Notes: generated from the sequence alone by a model not told the origin. Counted from the stretch's first letter, positions 53,445 to 63,560 are shown. The stretch is 64,000 bases of DNA from Methanolobus tindarius DSM 2278 (GCF_000504205.1 NZ_AZAJ01000001.1:2392879-2456878); one strand, 5' to 3'. Made by a program: numbers and translations.

Positions 53445-53541
53445 GGATGCATTAAAAGCAACTAATCAAAATTAATTTTTTGCTTTTTCTTTCGGATTAC
53501 AAAAAAATCATATACTAGCCGCACCCTAAAAATATTAACAA

Positions 53542-54840
53542 ATGCCGGATGAGAATAAAGACAAAATATCTCTGTATCCTCTTCTCATGGTGAATTTTAT
53601 TGGTACCATGGGGGTAAGTCTAGTTCTTCCCTTCCTTATTTTTCTGGTTGAAAGATTTGGAGGTAATGCTCTGGTATATGGCCTTCTTTCTTCAATGTAT
53701 CCGTTTTTTCAATTGATAGGTTCGCCTCTTCTTGGTAAATGGTCTGATATTTACGGCAGGAAAAAAGTTCTGTTTGTCAGCCAGGCGGGAACCCTGTTCT
53801 CGTGGATATTGTTTTTCATTGCACTTTTTGTGCCGGTAATAATACTGACTAACGTTGACTCGGATCTTCTTGGAAAATTCATGATTACCATACCTCTGCT
53901 TATACTCTTTTTTGCAAGAGGTCTGGATGGTCTGACCGGTGGCAACGTTTCCGTGTCAAACGCCTATATTGCCGATATCAGTACTGATAGCGACCGCAGC
54001 AGTAATTTCGGCAAACTGTCGGTTTCTACAAATCTTGGTTTTATTCTGGGTCCGGCGCTTGCAGGTCTTTTGAGCGTGACGATATATGGTGAAGCTCTCC
54101 CGGTTATGGCTGCAATTTTAATAGCTCTTGCAGGACTGATAATGATAGCGCTGTATATTCCGGAAACACGTAGCAATATGCAGGATACAAACAACAGTAA
54201 TGTAACTTTCAATCCTGAATCAATTGGTGGGAATAATGTAAGTGAAAATCATAAACAAGGCATCAGGGATGTCTGGAAAATGCAGTCTCTACGCTTGATG
54301 TTCATAATTTATTTCCTGCTCTTTCTGGGCTTCAATACCTTTTATACTGCATTCCCTGTCCATGCGGCAAATTATCTTCAATGGAGTATTGCAGAGCTGG
54401 GTTTCTTTTTTTCATTCCTGAGTATCGTGCTTGTAATTGTTGAAGGGCCTGTTCTTTCATATGTGTCAAAAAGAGCAAGAGATTCCACTATGATATTCGG
54501 GGGTAGTTTTATTCTCGGCCTGAACTTTGTGGTACTGCTATTGGGAAATACCTTCTTCACCTATGTGGCAGCAGTATTACTGGCTCTGGGTAACGGCTTG
54601 ATGTGGCCTTCCATACAATCAATGCTTGCAAGACTAGCAGGAAAAGATAATCAGGGACTGGTACAGGGAGTTTCAGGCAGTGTAATGAGCTTTGCCGGTA
54701 TTTTCGGTCTGATAGGTGGAGGTTTTATTTACGAACTTGTAGGAATATGGTCTTTCCTTCTGACGGCAGCCATAATTGCCTGTGTAGTAATTCTGTCCAC
54801 GCGCCTGCGTTCATTTGATGCACCTGCTATTCAGGAGTAA
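53542..54840 (+). CDS. MFS transporter
   Basis: A 432-residue major facilitator with 12 helices. Loop 2-3 motif GKWSDIYGRKKVL (near 66-78) is the family A motif. A central cytosolic loop (about 205-245) rich in Asn/Ser separates the two six-helix bundles. Helix 5 carries LGFILGPALAGLL as in drug:proton antiporters (motif C like), so a multidrug or metabolite efflux function is likely. Substrate unknown. Convergent with the flavoprotein gene. Confidence 0.9.
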   Translation: MPDENKDKISLYPLLMVNFIGTMGVSLVLPFLIFLVERFGGNALVYGLLSSMYPFFQLIGSPLLGKWSDIYGRKKVLFVSQAGTLFSWILFFIALFVPVIILTNVDSDLLGKFMITIPLLILFFARGLDGLTGGNVSVSNAYIADISTDSDRSSNFGKLSVSTNLGFILGPALAGLLSVTIYGEALPVMAAILIALAGLIMIALYIPETRSNMQDTNNSNVTFNPESIGGNNVSENHKQGIRDVWKMQSLRLMFIIYFLLFLGFNTFYTAFPVHAANYLQWSIAELGFFFSFLSIVLVIVEGPVLSYVSKRARDSTMIFGGSFILGLNFVVLLLGNTFFTYVAAVLLALGNGLMWPSIQSMLARLAGKDNQGLVQGVSGSVMSFAGIFGLIGGGFIYELVGIWSFLLTAAIIACVVILSTRLRSFDAPAIQE

Positions 54841-54880
54841 AATCTTAGAAGAAAAAATAACCTGGAAAAGAATCCAGTAT

Positions 54881-56290
54881 TCATCTGAGCATGTATTTCA
54901 CATCATAACTGCTGGCAGGATATGCATACATTGCTTCTCTGACATCTGAAAGTGTAAGTCCTGCTTTAATTGCCAGTGTAAAGATATTAATGACATCATC
55001 TGCCGCAGGTCCGATAAGATGTGCGCCAACTATCTTTTCCGTATCCTTCTCAATAATTACTTTGGAATAAGAGTATCCCAGATTTGTCCTTCTTGCAGAA
55101 TAGAATTTGCTGAGATCGCTGGAGAGTACTTTATGTTTTTCTGTGAGATTCTTCTGTGACAACCCAACTGCTGCAAGAGTTGGAATTGTAAAAACGGCAG
55201 ATGCAATGCCTGTATAGTCTGCTGTATGTTTGTTGCCGTCTATTATGTTAGAAGCAACCACATTTGCCTGAAGACTTGCAGTAGGGGTCAGCGCAGGTCC
55301 GGGTAGAATACAATCTCCTGCAGCATAAACTGCTGGATTTGAAATACTCTGCAGGTACTCATTCACTGCAATTGCACCATGTTCAAGTTTCACGCCGCCT
55401 TTTTCAGTTTCAAGTCCTTCAATGTCAGGAACCCGTCCAAGGCCATGGACCACCATGTCGCATTTGTGAGTGACTTCTTTTTTGGATTTTTTATCAAAGG
55501 TGACCAGTTCCAGTTTGGAATTAATATCGTTTGATTCAGTATTTTCAATATTTTTAGTATTTTTAATATTTTCAGTTTTGTTTAGATGTTTTCTGATCTC
55601 CCTGAGTTCCTGTCCGGTTATTACTTTAATACCAACTTTTTCTGATGCATCCACCAATATGTTGACAAGATCCTGATCGAAGTTCTTGAGCAGATTTTCT
55701 CCTCTGTGAAGTATAGTTACATCTGCCCCTGCTCTTGCAGCTATGTGTGCAAATTCAAATGAAATATATCCTCCTCCGGCAAAGATTATTTTTTCAGACA
55801 AAGATTCCAGGTCAAGAAACTCATCACTTGTGGTCAGGTATTCTGCACCGGTAATGTCTATTTTTCTTGAGGTTGCACCGACTGCCAGCAATATATACTT
55901 TGCAGACAGGAGTTTTTCACCCACAAGTAAGGTATTGTGGTCATGGAAGCTTACCGTGCCATGATATGTATCAATACCTGCCTTTTTGAAAGCTGCTTCT
56001 TTAGGAGCGGTATATGAATGGACAAGCTCATCCTTGAAACGGATTATGTCACTCCACTGAAGTTTAGGGTTACAGTTAACACCTTTATCGTGCATGCGTC
56101 TTCCACTGTCTACGATTTCGGCTGCGCCGCTGAGTATCTTCTTTGGAATACATCCGTGAAAAGCACATATGCCGCCAAAGCCTGCTTTATCTGCAATGGC
56201 AACTTTCATCCCTGCCGTCTTAAGTTTGTATGCGAGTGAAGAGCCTGCAACTCCGGTACCAACTATAAAAGCATCGTAATCCATGTCCAT
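54881..56290 (-). CDS. FAD-dependent disulfide reductase homologue
   Basis: A 469-residue protein of the dihydrolipoamide dehydrogenase / glutathione reductase / mercuric reductase class. ATG 56290 has GGAG eight bases upstream. FAD motif GTGVAGSSLAYKL, redox Cys pair GGICAFHGCIPKK (near 41-53), NAD(P) motif FAGGGYISFEFAHIAARAGA, and AAGDCILPGPALTP are present. Odd: the C-terminal HxxHPTxxE dyad is replaced by YAYPASSYD, so the catalytic base His is missing. A short repetitive N/T/E insert (TENIKNTKNIENTESN) lies in the middle. Substrate unknown; methanogens lack the 2-oxoacid complexes lipoyl enzymes serve. Confidence 0.85.
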   Translation of the reverse strand: MDMDYDAFIVGTGVAGSSLAYKLKTAGMKVAIADKAGFGGICAFHGCIPKKILSGAAEIVDSGRRMHDKGVNCNPKLQWSDIIRFKDELVHSYTAPKEAAFKKAGIDTYHGTVSFHDHNTLLVGEKLLSAKYILLAVGATSRKIDITGAEYLTTSDEFLDLESLSEKIIFAGGGYISFEFAHIAARAGADVTILHRGENLLKNFDQDLVNILVDASEKVGIKVITGQELREIRKHLNKTENIKNTKNIENTESNDINSKLELVTFDKKSKKEVTHKCDMVVHGLGRVPDIEGLETEKGGVKLEHGAIAVNEYLQSISNPAVYAAGDCILPGPALTPTASLQANVVASNIIDGNKHTADYTGIASAVFTIPTLAAVGLSQKNLTEKHKVLSSDLSKFYSARRTNLGYSYSKVIIEKDTEKIVGAHLIGPAADDVINIFTLAIKAGLTLSDVREAMYAYPASSYDVKYMLR

Positions 56291-56372
56291 TATCATGACT
56301 CCAGTAACTAGTCTAATTAAAATATACTTACTTAAGATTATAATTTTTCTTTCAAAAAACAGCAATTAAGAT

Positions 56373-56579
56373 TCAGGAATCTTCATCGTACTTTATTGTA
56401 ATTATACTGTCCACAGAAACATGGGAATACCGGTCTTTAGTTATCTCAAGGGTAAGGACTCCGTCACTACATGCTTTAACATTTCCACGGAATGTGAGAA
56501 TGCCGCCACAATATACTATGACATCTTTCCCAAGTAAATGTTCGACAATAAAAGGTTGAATTTTTGATTTGTCTTCCAT
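56373..56579 (-). CDS. Sm-like small protein (MM0924 type)
   Basis: A 68-residue protein. LLGKDVIVYCGGILTFRGNV followed by KACSDGVLTLEI is an Sm-fold-like arrangement of strands, resembling the MM0924 family of Methanosarcina. Such small beta barrels may bind RNA or assemble rings. It is divergent from the Hsp20 gene by about 180 bp. Function unknown. Confidence 0.7.
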   Translation of the reverse strand: MEDKSKIQPFIVEHLLGKDVIVYCGGILTFRGNVKACSDGVLTLEITKDRYSHVSVDSIITIKYDEDS

Positions 56580-56755
56580 CTGGTTTCTCTCCCTGTTCTC
56601 TTACATTTACAAATTATATTGACACGGTTAATATAAGTATTGATTACTGTTTTTTATATATAATATGCCTGAAACTTCCCCTTCCAAAAGAAAGAAATAG
56701 TTCCCAAAGAATAAATAGTGCGACTTCTATCTACCTAGCAAAGCGGAGTATACCT

Positions 56756-57298
56756 ATGGCTGATAAAAGAAAAAAGAGAGGTTTTTTTGACGATATCTTT
56801 AACGAAGGCAGTTTTACCGATATAGAAGACATCATCGATCAGATGATGGAAAAGTTCGGTCTTAACTTCGAAGATTTTGAAAAGCAGCCCTTCTTCTATG
56901 GTTTTTCAGTATCCCGTCATCCTGGTGAGGAGCCTGAGATCAGGGAATTTGGAAACATCTTCTCAGATGATGAAGATGAGGACGATGATGAAGAATCCAT
57001 TATTCAGCAGTTTAAGGTAAATGAAAGAAAGCCACTCATGGACGTATTTGAGATAGACGATAAAGTACATGTCATGATTGAGCTTCAGGATGTTAGAAAA
57101 GAGGATATCAATCTTAATGTTACTGAAACATCACTTGAGATCAGTGCGGAAAACGAAGATGTGGTGTATGAAGAAAGTATAGATCTTCCTTCAAGTGTTG
57201 ATCCTGACTCTGCAAAAGCAAGATATCATAATGGTGTCCTTGAAGTAATAATGGAAATGAAAGAACTGGGCATTTCCCGCTCTGTGCATATTGATTAA
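56756..57298 (+). CDS. hsp20: Hsp20/alpha-crystallin chaperone
   Basis: A 180-residue small heat-shock protein that holds unfolding proteins. GGAG at 56745-56748 fixes ATG 56756; the frame is open far upstream. N-terminal hydrophobic/acidic arm (FFDDIFNEGSFTDIEDIIDQ), a very acidic link (DDEDEDDDEES), then the alpha-crystallin domain from about residue 95 (PLMDVFEIDDKVHVMIELQD, KEDINLNVTETSLEISAE, ARYHNGVLEVIMEMKE). No clear C-terminal I-x-I tail is seen, which is unusual for oligomer contacts. Confidence 0.9.
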   Translation: MADKRKKRGFFDDIFNEGSFTDIEDIIDQMMEKFGLNFEDFEKQPFFYGFSVSRHPGEEPEIREFGNIFSDDEDEDDDEESIIQQFKVNERKPLMDVFEIDDKVHVMIELQDVRKEDINLNVTETSLEISAENEDVVYEESIDLPSSVDPDSAKARYHNGVLEVIMEMKELGISRSVHID

Positions 57299-57403
57299 AG
57301 CTATCTGGCTTTATCTCTTTTTTTGTAATCGTTGACCACAATGTATTTATGAGCTACGCGTGTACACTAGTTAGTCTGCTGAAATATAATAAATGGGATG
57401 TAA

Positions 57404-59425
57404 ATGTCTGCGAGTTCAGAAAACATAAATGACTCGGTTCTGCCGTTATTGTTGCAGAATACCGATCAGGATCTGTTCACCAGATTAAATATTGGGGTAA
57501 TCTATCTGGATGAGCATAACAGGGTGCTTTGTTCCAACAAAGTGCTGAGTGACCTTACGGGTTTCACGGCAGAAGATATTTTAAGTCCGGAACATACTGA
57601 GCCAGACTTTAGCTCCAGGGAAGATTATGCTTCTCTCCGTGATTTCTTTTTATCATCTCAACCTTTGGGCAAAAACGGAAAGTCACGCAAATTCAGACTG
57701 GCAGATAAACATGGAAATCTCAAATGTTTGATGTGTGACGTATTTTCGTTCCCTGATAAATGTAAAAGCAAATGTGGAAAAATTTGCATTATACGAGCCG
57801 ATGCATCACAGTATACTTATGAAAATGATTATTCATTCGATGAAGACAAAATTGAAAATATGTATCTCAGGGAGAAAGTGCTTTCAAAACTCGGAGAAAA
57901 AGCTCTCTCATGCAATAATATCAACATATTAATGGATTATGCATTAAAAACAGCAGCACAAGCCCTGAATGTAAAATTCTCTCTTATTATGGAACTACTG
58001 CAGGATGGAAAATTCCTGATGAGGTATGGATACGGTTTTAGCGAGTGGTGTGTGGGTTCCGCACTCGTGGATAAAGATCTGGGCTCTCCTTCAGGATATA
58101 CGGCTTTAATCGGAAAACCACTTGTAGTAGATGATATGCGAACAGAGGACAGGTTCTTCATTCCTCGTTTTCTTCATGAACACAATATTGTGAGCAGTGT
58201 CACTGTTATTATCGGCGACAGGAGTTATATGTATGGTGTGATGTGCATCCACACTGATAAACAACGGAAATTCACTGAACATGATGTAAACTTCCTGCAA
58301 TCTGTTGCTAATATCCTTGCTGAAAAAATCAAACTCAGGGATTCTTTTAAGTCGCTGGAACTTTACAGGAATCTGATAAACCAGTCCAGTGATTACATAA
58401 TGGTGCTCAATGCTGTCACAAAGAAGTTCATTTATGTTAGTGACAAAGTATTTCAGGACCTTGGTTTCACGGAAGCTGAGATGCTAGATCAGGATATCTT
58501 TGATCCAGGTTGCTTTATAAATGGGCATGATATGCATGAACTTATCGGTAACGTGGCTGAGGATGGCGATCTTGTAGTTGAATTTGAATTATTGGCAAAG
58601 AATGGCTTGCTAATTCCTGTCGAGATAAGCTTCTCGTTTGTTGAAGATGAAGGTATTGCTTATATTGTGCTAATCGGTCGTGACATCAGTGAACGCCGCA
58701 TACTTGAACACGCAATAAAAGAACGTGCAAAGCAGCTTGAATACTCCAACGAGATCAAAAATATGTTTGCAGATGTTACAAGTCATGATCTTATTGGTTC
58801 CATCTCTCTGATAGAAGGATTTGCAGCTTATCTTGAGGAACTGGAAACTGACGATGAAAAAAAGCATCTTCTGGGGCATGTTGTAAGCAGTACGGCCAAA
58901 TTGAAAAAGACAATAGACTCTGCAGCTGTTTTTGCAAAACTGAATTGTGCTTCAGATATGAGTATTGAAGAACTTGATCTTCGTTTGCTTTATTATAGTG
59001 CCCTTGAACGGCTGTTATCAAAAGTATCTGAAAAAGCTATCAATGTCGAGTTTGACTGTCCCAGGCAGTGTGATGCACATATTAATCCAATTATCGAGGA
59101 AGTTTTCTACAACCTGCTTTCAAACGCTATAAAATATTCTCCTGACAGCGGTACAATTAATGTGGCTATTAAACAGGAAGTCAGCAAATGGAAAGTAAGC
59201 ATATCCGACGAAGGGCCTGGAATCTCTGATGAGGATAAAATTAAGATATTTGACAGGTTCAGACGAGCTGATACTTCGCATAAAAGTGGTCATGGCCTTG
59301 GCCTTGCAATTTCCCGCATGGCATTGAAATGTCATGGTGAGGATATTCATGTTGAAGACAATTGCACCGGTGTCGGCACTACTTTCTGGTTTACTGTTAC
59401 TGTTGCCGGTATGTCTGAGTCATAA
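57404..59425 (+). CDS. Soluble histidine kinase PAS-GAF-PAS
   Basis: A 673-residue cytosolic sensor kinase with no membrane helix. PAS1 (about 25-135, LNIGVIYLDEHNRVLCSNKV), GAF (about 165-310), PAS2 (about 320-430, YIMVLNAVTKKFIYVSDKVF), a HisKA-like helix with DVTSHDLIGSISLIEGFAAY (His near 464), and HATPase with NLLSNAIKYSPDSG, SDEGPGISDED and GHGLGLAISR. The H-D-L-x-G sequence after the phospho-His differs from the usual H-E-[FL]-[RK]-[TN]-P and is typical of methanogen HisKA variants. Partner regulator not in view. Confidence 0.92.
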   Translation: MSASSENINDSVLPLLLQNTDQDLFTRLNIGVIYLDEHNRVLCSNKVLSDLTGFTAEDILSPEHTEPDFSSREDYASLRDFFLSSQPLGKNGKSRKFRLADKHGNLKCLMCDVFSFPDKCKSKCGKICIIRADASQYTYENDYSFDEDKIENMYLREKVLSKLGEKALSCNNINILMDYALKTAAQALNVKFSLIMELLQDGKFLMRYGYGFSEWCVGSALVDKDLGSPSGYTALIGKPLVVDDMRTEDRFFIPRFLHEHNIVSSVTVIIGDRSYMYGVMCIHTDKQRKFTEHDVNFLQSVANILAEKIKLRDSFKSLELYRNLINQSSDYIMVLNAVTKKFIYVSDKVFQDLGFTEAEMLDQDIFDPGCFINGHDMHELIGNVAEDGDLVVEFELLAKNGLLIPVEISFSFVEDEGIAYIVLIGRDISERRILEHAIKERAKQLEYSNEIKNMFADVTSHDLIGSISLIEGFAAYLEELETDDEKKHLLGHVVSSTAKLKKTIDSAAVFAKLNCASDMSIEELDLRLLYYSALERLLSKVSEKAINVEFDCPRQCDAHINPIIEEVFYNLLSNAIKYSPDSGTINVAIKQEVSKWKVSISDEGPGISDEDKIKIFDRFRRADTSHKSGHGLGLAISRMALKCHGEDIHVEDNCTGVGTTFWFTVTVAGMSES

Positions 59426-59554
59426 CTTTAATTAGGAATTGCGCAGATAAATTAAATCTCATTATTTGTTCCTGAATGGTATCTATGATTACTAATTACC
59501 ATAAGTAATATATAGGTATCAAAAAATTACTGTTATGCTTTAGAGGTATATGGC

Positions 59555-61057
59555 ATGGTTAAGAAAACAATTCACGAGATCAATAGCAAGATCAGAGATG
59601 GAAGTGTCAATGTGGTCACTGCCGAGGAAATGGTTCACATTGTAGGTGAACTTGGTGCAGAAGGGGCTGCAAAGGAAGTTGATGTTGTAACTACCGGGAC
59701 ATTTGGTGCTATGTGTTCATCGGGTGTCTGGCTGAACTTCGGTCACTCAGAACCACCTATCAAGATGCAAAAGGTCTTCCTCAATGACGTGGAGGCATAT
59801 ACTGGTGTTGCGGCAGTTGACGCTTTTATCGGTGCAACACAGATCTCTGAAACACTTGGCATGGATTACGGTGGCGCCCATGTAATTGAAGACCTGATAA
59901 GCGGTAAGTCCGTGCATCTTCATTCAATGTCCCATGGAACGGACTGTTATCCCAGAAAGGTTCTTGATACCACACTTTCCCTTGATGATATGAACCAGGC
60001 CATCATGATGAACCCTCGTAATGCATATCAGAAATATAATGCTGCGACAAACAGTACCCGGAGCACAATTCACACTTATATGGGATCCTTACTCCCTTCA
60101 TTTGGAAACGTCACTTACTCAGGTGCCGGTGTTCTTTCACCATTATCAAATGATCCGGATTACATGACCATCGGTACCGGCACAAGAATATTCCTCGGAG
60201 GTGCCCAGGGTTACATAGTCGGAGAAGGAACCCAGCATTCATCCGGCGGAGGTTTTGGTACGCTAATGGTTCAGGGTGACCTTAAGAAAATGAGTACTGA
60301 TTATATCAGGGCTGCAAATTTCACCGGTTACGGTACTTCACTTTACGTTGGAATGGGTGTTCCAATTCCAATACTGAATGAGCAGATAGCCCAGGCAACT
60401 GCGGTGAGTGATGCGGGTGTAACTACCAAAATTCTGGATTATGGTATCCCAAGCAGGGACAGGCCGGCAATACGGGATGTGACCTATGAGGAACTTCGCA
60501 GTGGCTTTGTAGATATCAATGGAAAGGAAGTTCCGACATCTTCGCTTTCAAGTTTCAAGAAATCCAGGATAATTGCAAATGAACTTAAAGACTGGATAGC
60601 AAAAGGGGAGTTTTTCGTATCAATGCCTGTTGAGCGGCTTCCAAAACACATATCCGCAAAACCAATGAAACAGACAGAAGGTATTGCTATTGTTTCCGAT
60701 ATTATGGCTGTAAATGTGGTGACCATAAACAAGGATGCCAGTGTCTATGATGCGGCAAAGATTATACAGGATACTTCATTTAACCATCTCCCTGTGCTGA
60801 ATGATGACAGGACTCTGGCAGGAATTATTACTGCATGGGATATCGCAAAGGCGGTTTCTCTCAACAAATTCGATCTTGTGGAAGATATAATGACCCGCAA
60901 GGTCATAACTGCAAATGTGGATGAACAGGTGGCGGTAGTTGCAAGGCGGCTCGATCTGAATGAGGTTTCCGCAATGCCTGTAATTAATAAAGACGGACAT
61001 GTCATAGGTATGATTACAAGTGACGACATCAGCAAATTGTATGCCAGGAGGTCATAG
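59555..61057 (+). CDS. Homocysteine biosynthesis protein (DUF39 + CBS)
   Basis: A 500-residue protein homologous to Methanosarcina acetivorans MA1821 (COG1900), which with its ferredoxin partner turns aspartate semialdehyde and sulfide into homocysteine. AGGT before ATG 59555 supports the start. The DUF39 domain (about 1-365) keeps the conserved Cys54 (FGAMCSSGVW) and Cys131 (SHGTDCYPRK). Two CBS repeats follow (SDIMAVNVVTINKDASVYDA near 388; VEDIMTRKVITANVDEQVAV near 445), which may sense adenine nucleotides or SAM. The next gene encodes the ferredoxin partner, with SD AGGAGGT inside this gene's 3' end. Confidence 0.95.
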   Translation: MVKKTIHEINSKIRDGSVNVVTAEEMVHIVGELGAEGAAKEVDVVTTGTFGAMCSSGVWLNFGHSEPPIKMQKVFLNDVEAYTGVAAVDAFIGATQISETLGMDYGGAHVIEDLISGKSVHLHSMSHGTDCYPRKVLDTTLSLDDMNQAIMMNPRNAYQKYNAATNSTRSTIHTYMGSLLPSFGNVTYSGAGVLSPLSNDPDYMTIGTGTRIFLGGAQGYIVGEGTQHSSGGGFGTLMVQGDLKKMSTDYIRAANFTGYGTSLYVGMGVPIPILNEQIAQATAVSDAGVTTKILDYGIPSRDRPAIRDVTYEELRSGFVDINGKEVPTSSLSSFKKSRIIANELKDWIAKGEFFVSMPVERLPKHISAKPMKQTEGIAIVSDIMAVNVVTINKDASVYDAAKIIQDTSFNHLPVLNDDRTLAGIITAWDIAKAVSLNKFDLVEDIMTRKVITANVDEQVAVVARRLDLNEVSAMPVINKDGHVIGMITSDDISKLYARRS

Positions 61058-61059
61058 AT

Positions 61060-61452
61060 TTGAAGATCAAGATCAATATTTCAAGTGATATACTCACAAA
61101 ACCAATAATGGCGGAAGCTATACTGGAAACTGGTGTACTGCTGAACATCTCCCAGGCACATTTTGACCGTTCCCACGGCGAAGTCGTTGCGGATGTTGAA
61201 TCGGATAGGTTTGATGAAATGTGTAAGGCACTGACAAATAAAGGTGCAATGGTCATAAAGCTGGATATACCTATCAAATGGGATGAGGATGAGTGTGTTG
61301 AGTGCAGTGCATGTGTTTCTGTCTGTCCGACAAAGGTTTTCTCTCTTGCAGAAGATTTCAGTCTGGTTGTAGATGATAAAAAATGCATCCAGTGTGGAAC
61401 ATGCGTAGATATGTGTCCCCACAACGCTTTATCACTTGGCAATAACAAGTGA
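61060..61452 (+). CDS. NIL-domain ferredoxin
   Basis: A 130-residue protein like MA1822: an N-terminal NIL (ACT-like) domain (about 1-70, [20 protein letters not shown]) and two 4Fe-4S motifs, [16 protein letters not shown] and [16 protein letters not shown]. It supplies electrons or sulfur handling to the DUF39 protein for homocysteine formation. The start is TTG 61060, two bases after the TAG of the previous gene, with the strong SD AGGAGGT. Confidence 0.94.
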   Translation: MKIKINISSDILTKPIMAEAILETGVLLNISQAHFDRSHGEVVADVESDRFDEMCKALTNKGAMVIKLDIPIKWDEDECVECSACVSVCPTKVFSLAEDFSLVVDDKKCIQCGTCVDMCPHNALSLGNNK

Positions 61453-61489
61453 TACATTCTTTTTTTATTCTTTTACCGGATGCATTGTT

Positions 61490-62203
61490 ATGAAAGAGTA
61501 TTTCAGGCTGAAGGAGACCATTGTTACAATTCAGGCAGACTCAGAAGTATATATTGAAGTTGCCCGTGAGTCAATAAGGAAAAATCGCAGGGAACTTGAA
61601 TCATTTATTGCATATGACCCTTTTTTCCAGAGTACCCTTGAGCCTTATGACCACAATGGTGATTTTCCTGAAGTTGTCAGCAGGCTGATAAACGCAGGAA
61701 ATGCCATGGGTATCGGACCAATGAGTGCCGTGGCAGGCACGATATCTGCCCTTGCGGTGGAAGCTATGGTTGATGCCGGGGCTAAGTTTGCTATTGTGGA
61801 TAACGGCGGTGACATTGCTATTATCAACGATCGGCCTGTACTTATGGGGATTTATGCAGGTAATTCCGCTCTAAAGAATCTTGGTTTTGTAATGGAAGCA
61901 AGAGACTCAATCACAGGTGTTTGTACATCTTCTGGTAGTGTTGGTCCTTCCATAAGTTTTGGAATGGCAGATGCTGCGGTTGTATTTTCAGATGATGTAT
62001 CCCTTGCAGATGCTGCGGCAACTGCTCTTGGAAATGCTACTGATGTCGGGAGGGATGCAGTTGAAGCTTCCTTTGATGTTGTAAAGAATGTCGAAGGAAT
62101 AAAAGGAGCAATTGTTATTCAGGGTGAGTTCATGGGTTTCTGGGGAGATGTGCCTGATATCCAGAGGGCTGATGTAAAATATGAATGCATCACCAAAGGC
62201 TGA
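61490..62203 (+). CDS. COG2122/UPF0280 sulfide assimilation protein
   Basis: A 237-residue protein homologous to M. acetivorans MA1715 (COG2122), a protein tied to efficient sulfide use for homocysteine. ApbE-like fold features: [20 protein letters not shown] near 80, NGGDIAI near 105, and [20 protein letters not shown] near 145. The Cys in CTSSGSVG is a candidate persulfide carrier. ATG 61490 is chosen because the 18 codons before it overlap the ferredoxin end and look non-coding. It completes a three-gene sulfur cluster that in M. acetivorans is at two loci. Confidence 0.92.
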   Translation: MKEYFRLKETIVTIQADSEVYIEVARESIRKNRRELESFIAYDPFFQSTLEPYDHNGDFPEVVSRLINAGNAMGIGPMSAVAGTISALAVEAMVDAGAKFAIVDNGGDIAIINDRPVLMGIYAGNSALKNLGFVMEARDSITGVCTSSGSVGPSISFGMADAAVVFSDDVSLADAAATALGNATDVGRDAVEASFDVVKNVEGIKGAIVIQGEFMGFWGDVPDIQRADVKYECITKG

Positions 62204-62302
62204 GGCATTCTGTGCAAGCTTTTGAAACAAAAATCTTTTATTGTTCTGTTCCAATCCTGAATCTGTTTATTTTCTGTAATGCGCACATAGCTTGCGCGGA
62301 CG

Positions 62303-63463
62303 ATGAGTAACATGTTATCTGAAAAAGTCGCAAACATTCCTCCATTTTACGTAATGGAGGTACTGGAAAGGGCACAACAGCTTGAAGAAGAGGGAAGAAG
62401 CATAATCCACCTTGAGATAGGTGAACCTGATTTTCCAACAGCTTCGCATATCTGTGATGCTGCAAAGGCTGCAATGTGCGCAGGTAATACAAGATACACA
62501 CACAGCCAGGGGCTTATAGAACTGCGGCAGGCTATTGCAAAGAACTATAAAGACAGGTTTGATGTGGATATTGATCCCGGGCAGATAATTGTAACTTCAG
62601 GTACCAGTCCTGCGATGCTCTTGCTTTTCCTTGCGCTTATTGATCAGGGTGATGAGATTATAATGTCAAATCCGCATTATGCATGTTATCCGAATTTTGT
62701 AACAACTGCTGGTGGAGTGCCTGATTTCATTTACACCAATGAGGACAATGGTTTCATGTTACAGCCAGATGAGCTTGCCACACATATCAATCCTAAAACA
62801 AAAGCGATTCTTATCAATTCCCCATCTAATCCTACTGGACAGGTGCTGCCCGCAGAAACTCTGCAGAGGATTGCAAAGGTTGCAGGCGATGTCCCAGTTA
62901 TATCTGATGAAATTTATCAGGGACTTGTCTATGAAGGTGAGGATCATACTATATTAGAGTATACTGATAATGCCTTTGTTCTTAATGGTTTTTCCAAGTT
63001 GTATGCCATGACCGGCTGGCGGCTTGGCTATCTGATTTCACCGATGCAGTATGTCAGAACCTTGCAGAAAGTGCAGCAGAACCTTTTCATTTCCACAAAT
63101 GCATTTGTCCAGCATGCAGGTGTTGCCGCTCTAGAAGGTCCGCAGGAGCAGACGCTGGAGATGGTAAAGACATACAACGAGAGACGTCTTTATCTTATTA
63201 AGAGGCTCAGGGGGATTGGTTTTGATATAAAGGTCGAGCCCAAAGGCGCTTATTATGTTCTTGCAGATGCTCGTAAGTTCAGTGAGGATTCACTTGCACT
63301 TAGCAGGCAGATACTTGAGGATATTGGGGTTGCCGTTACTCCTGGTATTGATTTTGGTCAGGGTGGCGAAGGACATTTACGTTTTTCCTATGCTAACAGT
63401 CTCGGGAACATAAAGGAAGGTATGGACAGGCTTGAAAAATACCTGAATAAAGAACGATGTTAA
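62303..63463 (+). CDS. PLP-dependent aminotransferase (class I)
   Basis: A 386-residue fold-type I aminotransferase. SNMLSEKVANIPPFYVMEVL at the start, HLEIGEPDFPTA near 36, SGTSPAMLLLFLALIDQGDE near 98, INSPSNPTGQVLPAETL near 170, and the Schiff-base Lys in LNGFSKLYAMTGWRLGYL near 234. The C-terminal Arg lies in GHLRFSYANS. Likely an aspartate-type enzyme acting on methionine, aspartate or related amino acids. Placement after the homocysteine genes is suggestive but it has its own spacing (99 bp). Confidence 0.93.
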   Translation: MSNMLSEKVANIPPFYVMEVLERAQQLEEEGRSIIHLEIGEPDFPTASHICDAAKAAMCAGNTRYTHSQGLIELRQAIAKNYKDRFDVDIDPGQIIVTSGTSPAMLLLFLALIDQGDEIIMSNPHYACYPNFVTTAGGVPDFIYTNEDNGFMLQPDELATHINPKTKAILINSPSNPTGQVLPAETLQRIAKVAGDVPVISDEIYQGLVYEGEDHTILEYTDNAFVLNGFSKLYAMTGWRLGYLISPMQYVRTLQKVQQNLFISTNAFVQHAGVAALEGPQEQTLEMVKTYNERRLYLIKRLRGIGFDIKVEPKGAYYVLADARKFSEDSLALSRQILEDIGVAVTPGIDFGQGGEGHLRFSYANSLGNIKEGMDRLEKYLNKERC

Positions 63464-63476
63464 TACAGCATCGTTC
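63452..63476 (+). terminator. Hairpin terminator of aminotransferase gene
   Basis: GAACGATG (63452-63459) pairs with CATCGTTC (63469-63476) across a 9-base loop that contains the stop codon TAA, and is followed by a T-rich run at 63481-63497. Confidence 0.65.
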
Positions 63477-63560
63477 TGTATTTCTATCCTTTTTTATCCG
63501 TCACTTATTTACTTATTTTTATATTAACTATTTTTTGTAGGTTTAATTGGTAAACTTAAA

